From assembly GCA_022729855.1 (NCBI GenBank), contig DZBG01000020.1, positions 1 through 33,823 of the forward strand: a DNA stretch of 33,823 bases, in the 5' to 3' direction. The number at the start of each line of letters is the position of its first letter. Within the stretch, counting starts at the first letter, position 1. Below the pieces are notes generated by a model. The model was given only the letters and a program-made list of their open reading frames with translations, made no database searches and was not told the origin of the DNA. Of this stretch, positions 31,371 to 33,823 are shown one piece after another. The position numbers were made by a program, and so were the translations under genes. Source of the stretch: Bdellovibrio sp. GTDB taxonomy: Bacteria; Bdellovibrionota; Bacteriovoracia; Bacteriovoracales; Bacteriovoracaceae.

Positions 31371-33677
31371 TTATTTACAAGAAGCTTGATCTTTAATTTT
31401 TAGATAGAATCTTTTCTTTGCAATTGGCTTAGAAACCCCATCTTTATAAATCTGAACGTAAGCATAGTCTTTACATGAGCCGTCTGGTTGGTTGATTGAA
31501 TCACACTTCATTGAAGCCTTAATAGGTAATGAAAGAACTTCATCAGCTGAATTAATCATATAAACTTCAGGATTAGCTGCTTCACCTTCCCAGTGAATGG
31601 CCCCTTGAAGAGCACCCTTTTGGTACTCTACTTTTACTGTCGCAGGAAACTTGATAAATGAACTATCCCCTTCAGTAATTTGAAGCTTAAGATCATAAGA
31701 AATAACACCAGACTCATCGCAAGCAACAATTGGCTTATCACGGCTAGCATCAGATGAGTTTGTCAGTTCAACACCATTAAAACTCACTTTCATTTTTGCT
31801 GATTGAAAACCTTCTTCAAATGAAAAGTTTCTTGTAGCAAGAGCTTTAACAATACGTTCTTTATACATTCCAGGAGTACGAATATCACTTCCAAGCTCAT
31901 CAGCATAAAGCATATGCTCAAACCAGCTTGAAGCACTTAAAGCAGGGTGATTTCTTGTGAGTCTCATCGCCTCAAGTGTAAGATCAGAAACTCTAAATAG
32001 ACCTTCACGCCCTTCTGTTTCAATAACCATTTGAAGAAAATCATTCATCGTTCCGCCGTAAGCTTCACCTTCATCATGAAATTCATTTGTTAAATAGAAT
32101 CCAGTATTATTAATAATACGGAAGTCGTTCATTCCAGGAAATGTTCCACTATTAGTCTGGTGATGAATCACAAGTTGGGCCACAAAATCTGCCATCCCCT
32201 CTGATAATCCACCGTATCCGCCTTTTGAGTCAGCGAATCCAAGATGTGGTCCCATTAAACGATCCATAACCCCGTGTCCAAGTTCATGCCAGATTGTTGG
32301 ATTATCACGAGCATAATTTGGAGCCTCAGGACTATAAGTCGTGAAGTTAATAGTATTGTCGTAGTAGTAAGCATTATCTTTCATTGAAATATCTGGATCA
32401 TAAAGGAAAGCTTCAAAAGCTTTCGCCGAAAGCTCAGGATCAGCAAATCCCATCTCTTGAAGTGAATCCATGAGAGCTGTGACAGCGTAATAAACCTGAA
32501 CTTCATCAACACCTGAGTTGATATATTGAATAGGATTATGATCAGGAAGTCTGATAGGAAGTCTTGCTAATAAATCTTCAGCAGAAGTAATGGCCTTCCC
32601 ATTAAATCCTGCAAGAGGCACAGCCTCATAGTCTCCAGTTTCTTCATCTTGTACCCAACTTAACATATAACCAGTACTTGGAGTCAGAGGAATTTCCACA
32701 CCCTTTAATTGTTCTTTAATCGCTGGGTGAAGGTTAATATTTGCATATTTACCCTGAAGAAGAAGACCTGAAGCAAAAGCATTATTTTTAAGTTTCATTT
32801 GAGCGACAAGAGTCGCAGATTCTTCACGTAAATTCTCTTCAGACCAGAAATTATATAAACGCCCAATCTCTGTACGTGAAAGAATAGGATGATATCTGTT
32901 TTCAGGATGCTTAATTGATCTCAGAACAGAAAAAGGATCTGCTCCCCCATCTGGGATTTGATTTTTTACATATTTAAGGTCACGAACTTCTGAAGGAAGA
33001 ATTTCTTTTGTCGACTCAACTTCCTCATAAATAGGAAAGACATTGGCCTTTAAAGTTTGAAATTGCTCACTTTGAGGAAATTCTGTGTATGAAGATTCAG
33101 TGATTTCATTTTTAAATAAAGAAACTGAAATATGGTGAACACCTCTGCGTCCTCTCACTTCAACCTGACGAACCAGGTCTCCATTTAACCAAACATCATT
33201 AAACTTCATTCCTAGAATACGAGAATCTGTACCGTGTTTTGAAACTTCCCCTGCAATCTTTACTTTGATGGCATTTGAGAGTTTCGCCGACTTCATAGCA
33301 AAAGGAGAAAATTTCGCTCTTTTATATTTGGCCGATAAAGCAGACTTTTGAGTTTTGGTTTTTTCATCTAAATGCATTTCGGCCAAGATTAATTCACCTG
33401 TCTTCTTGTCACTCCAAATTCGAATGGCTGTTCCTGCAACAGGAATGAACTCTGATGACTGAACATACATTTTATACTGGCTAGTAGCGAGTTCTCTGTC
33501 CTCTACTAATTGAAAATCAGCAAGCTGAAAACGAGTGCCTGATTCAGCAGTGGCCTTCTCAATCAGGTCTGCAAGATTAGGCGCCATCATTCCGCGAGGA
33601 ACTTTCGCTTCATAGGCTAAAGCAGAAAAACTAAGAACAGCAAGGCCCAGGGCCAGTACATTTTTCTTCATATTCAC
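31371..33677 (-). CDS. Secreted gluzincin zinc metalloprotease (M36-like)
   Basis: Probably an exported protein-degrading enzyme. A signal peptide (KKNVLALGLAVLSFSALA) is followed by about 240 residues of likely propeptide (FTP-like region, with VAGTAIRIWSDKKTGEL). The active site is WHELGHGVMDRL (His464, Glu465, His468) with the third zinc ligand in GLSEGMADF (Glu493), the gluzincin order of M36/M4. The C-terminal 120 residues are beta-rich with several Cys. M36 fungalysins have HEYGH and E...SD, so this is a divergent relative. GGGAG lies before the first ATG. Predatory or scavenging use is inference. Confidence 0.85.
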   Translation of the reverse strand: MNMKKNVLALGLAVLSFSALAYEAKVPRGMMAPNLADLIEKATAESGTRFQLADFQLVEDRELATSQYKMYVQSSEFIPVAGTAIRIWSDKKTGELILAEMHLDEKTKTQKSALSAKYKRAKFSPFAMKSAKLSNAIKVKIAGEVSKHGTDSRILGMKFNDVWLNGDLVRQVEVRGRRGVHHISVSLFKNEITESSYTEFPQSEQFQTLKANVFPIYEEVESTKEILPSEVRDLKYVKNQIPDGGADPFSVLRSIKHPENRYHPILSRTEIGRLYNFWSEENLREESATLVAQMKLKNNAFASGLLLQGKYANINLHPAIKEQLKGVEIPLTPSTGYMLSWVQDEETGDYEAVPLAGFNGKAITSAEDLLARLPIRLPDHNPIQYINSGVDEVQVYYAVTALMDSLQEMGFADPELSAKAFEAFLYDPDISMKDNAYYYDNTINFTTYSPEAPNYARDNPTIWHELGHGVMDRLMGPHLGFADSKGGYGGLSEGMADFVAQLVIHHQTNSGTFPGMNDFRIINNTGFYLTNEFHDEGEAYGGTMNDFLQMVIETEGREGLFRVSDLTLEAMRLTRNHPALSASSWFEHMLYADELGSDIRTPGMYKERIVKALATRNFSFEEGFQSAKMKVSFNGVELTNSSDASRDKPIVACDESGVISYDLKLQITEGDSSFIKFPATVKVEYQKGALQGAIHWEGEAANPEVYMINSADEVLSLPIKASMKCDSINQPDGSCKDYAYVQIYKDGVSKPIAKKRFYLKIKDQASCK

Positions 33678-33786
33678 TCCCAGAAAATTAGAAAACGATG
33701 GTGGAATTTATGCCAAAACGAAGTTTCGGGGAAGTGAATATTTACACAAGTGAGAAGTTTAGAGATTCTTTTCAGGGGCTACGCAT

Positions 33787-33800
33787 CTAATTTGAATTAG
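33787..33800. promoter_or_regulatory. Palindrome upstream of the metalloprotease gene
   Basis: CTAATT-TG-AATTAG is a perfect 6-2-6 palindrome about 110 bases before the metalloprotease ATG. It may be a regulator site. No reliable -35/-10 pair was identified in 33678-33823. Confidence 0.3.
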
Positions 33801-33823
33801 TTTTCGGCCACTTACGGCCCAGC

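Noticed and set aside
1-33823. CRISPR array, insertion sequence or prophage
   Set aside because: No regularly spaced repeats, transposase, integrase or phage structural genes were seen on either strand.
33760-33823. GGCC-flanked hairpin at the right edge as a terminator
   Set aside because: The pairing relies on two self-complementary GGCC words, with no T-run, and the next gene is outside the window.

Overview
The window comes from an AT-rich Gram-negative chromosome. Outer-membrane and periplasmic logic is everywhere: signal peptides, a lipoprotein, a siderophore or cobalamin type ABC importer, a FecR-domain protein and secreted enzymes. The mix of a TPR plus winged-helix regulator, a degenerate HD-GYP protein, a large secreted zinc protease and an orphan phenylacetyl-CoA oxygenase subunit would fit the Bdellovibrionota (Bacteriovorax or Peredibacter relatives). 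That placement is inference from gene content only. No phage, insertion sequence, CRISPR array, rRNA or tRNA gene was seen.

Layout. 1-4320 (minus): a truncated serine hydrolase, an FKBP lipoprotein closed by a terminator, then rnhA followed by a compact binding protein-ATPase-permease importer with overlapping or abutting genes. 4417-5635 (plus): a QueD/PTPS-like enzyme overlapping an M14 carboxypeptidase, closed by a shared terminator. 5640-7361: a membrane protein with a C-terminal ferredoxin domain, diverging from a PlsC acyltransferase. 7336-13369 (minus): the rimP-nusA-infB-rbfA-truB translation operon, with a terminator-like hairpin directly before rimP. 13482-15733 (minus): a TPR/winged-helix regulator, a secreted unknown protein and a RimI-like acetyltransferase, all overlapping. 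15734-16056: a 323-base divergent control region carrying five exact copies of a heptamer. 16057-20921 (plus): thrS without a TGS domain, ddl, a degenerate HD-GYP protein, a small acidic protein and a FecR-domain protein with a very basic tail. 20918-25814 (minus): a Nudix-metallo-beta-lactamase fusion, a fused indolepyruvate ferredoxin oxidoreductase, and a previously unlisted 33-residue ORF with its own extended -10 promoter. 25881-26528 (minus): a secreted peroxiredoxin-like protein. 26684-30786 (plus): a phenylacetate-like catabolic operon (EthD, PaaF, PaaG, PaaA, PaaH split in two). 30888-33677: a small secreted protein and a convergent gluzincin metalloprotease, separated by a bidirectional terminator.

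How the genes work together. The translation operon and thrS/ddl are housekeeping. The paa-like operon and the IOR/Nudix-MBL operon both process acyl-CoA or 2-oxoacid intermediates of aromatic or amino-acid breakdown, and they flank a peroxiredoxin. The paa set lacks PaaB, C, D, E, K and Z here, so it cannot be the classical pathway from this locus alone. The most notable unexplained structures are the heptamer cluster between the regulator and thrS, the leader architecture of the IOR operon (small ORF plus Shine-Dalgarno-masking hairpin), the split paaH beside an orphan paaA, and the membrane-ferredoxin fusion.
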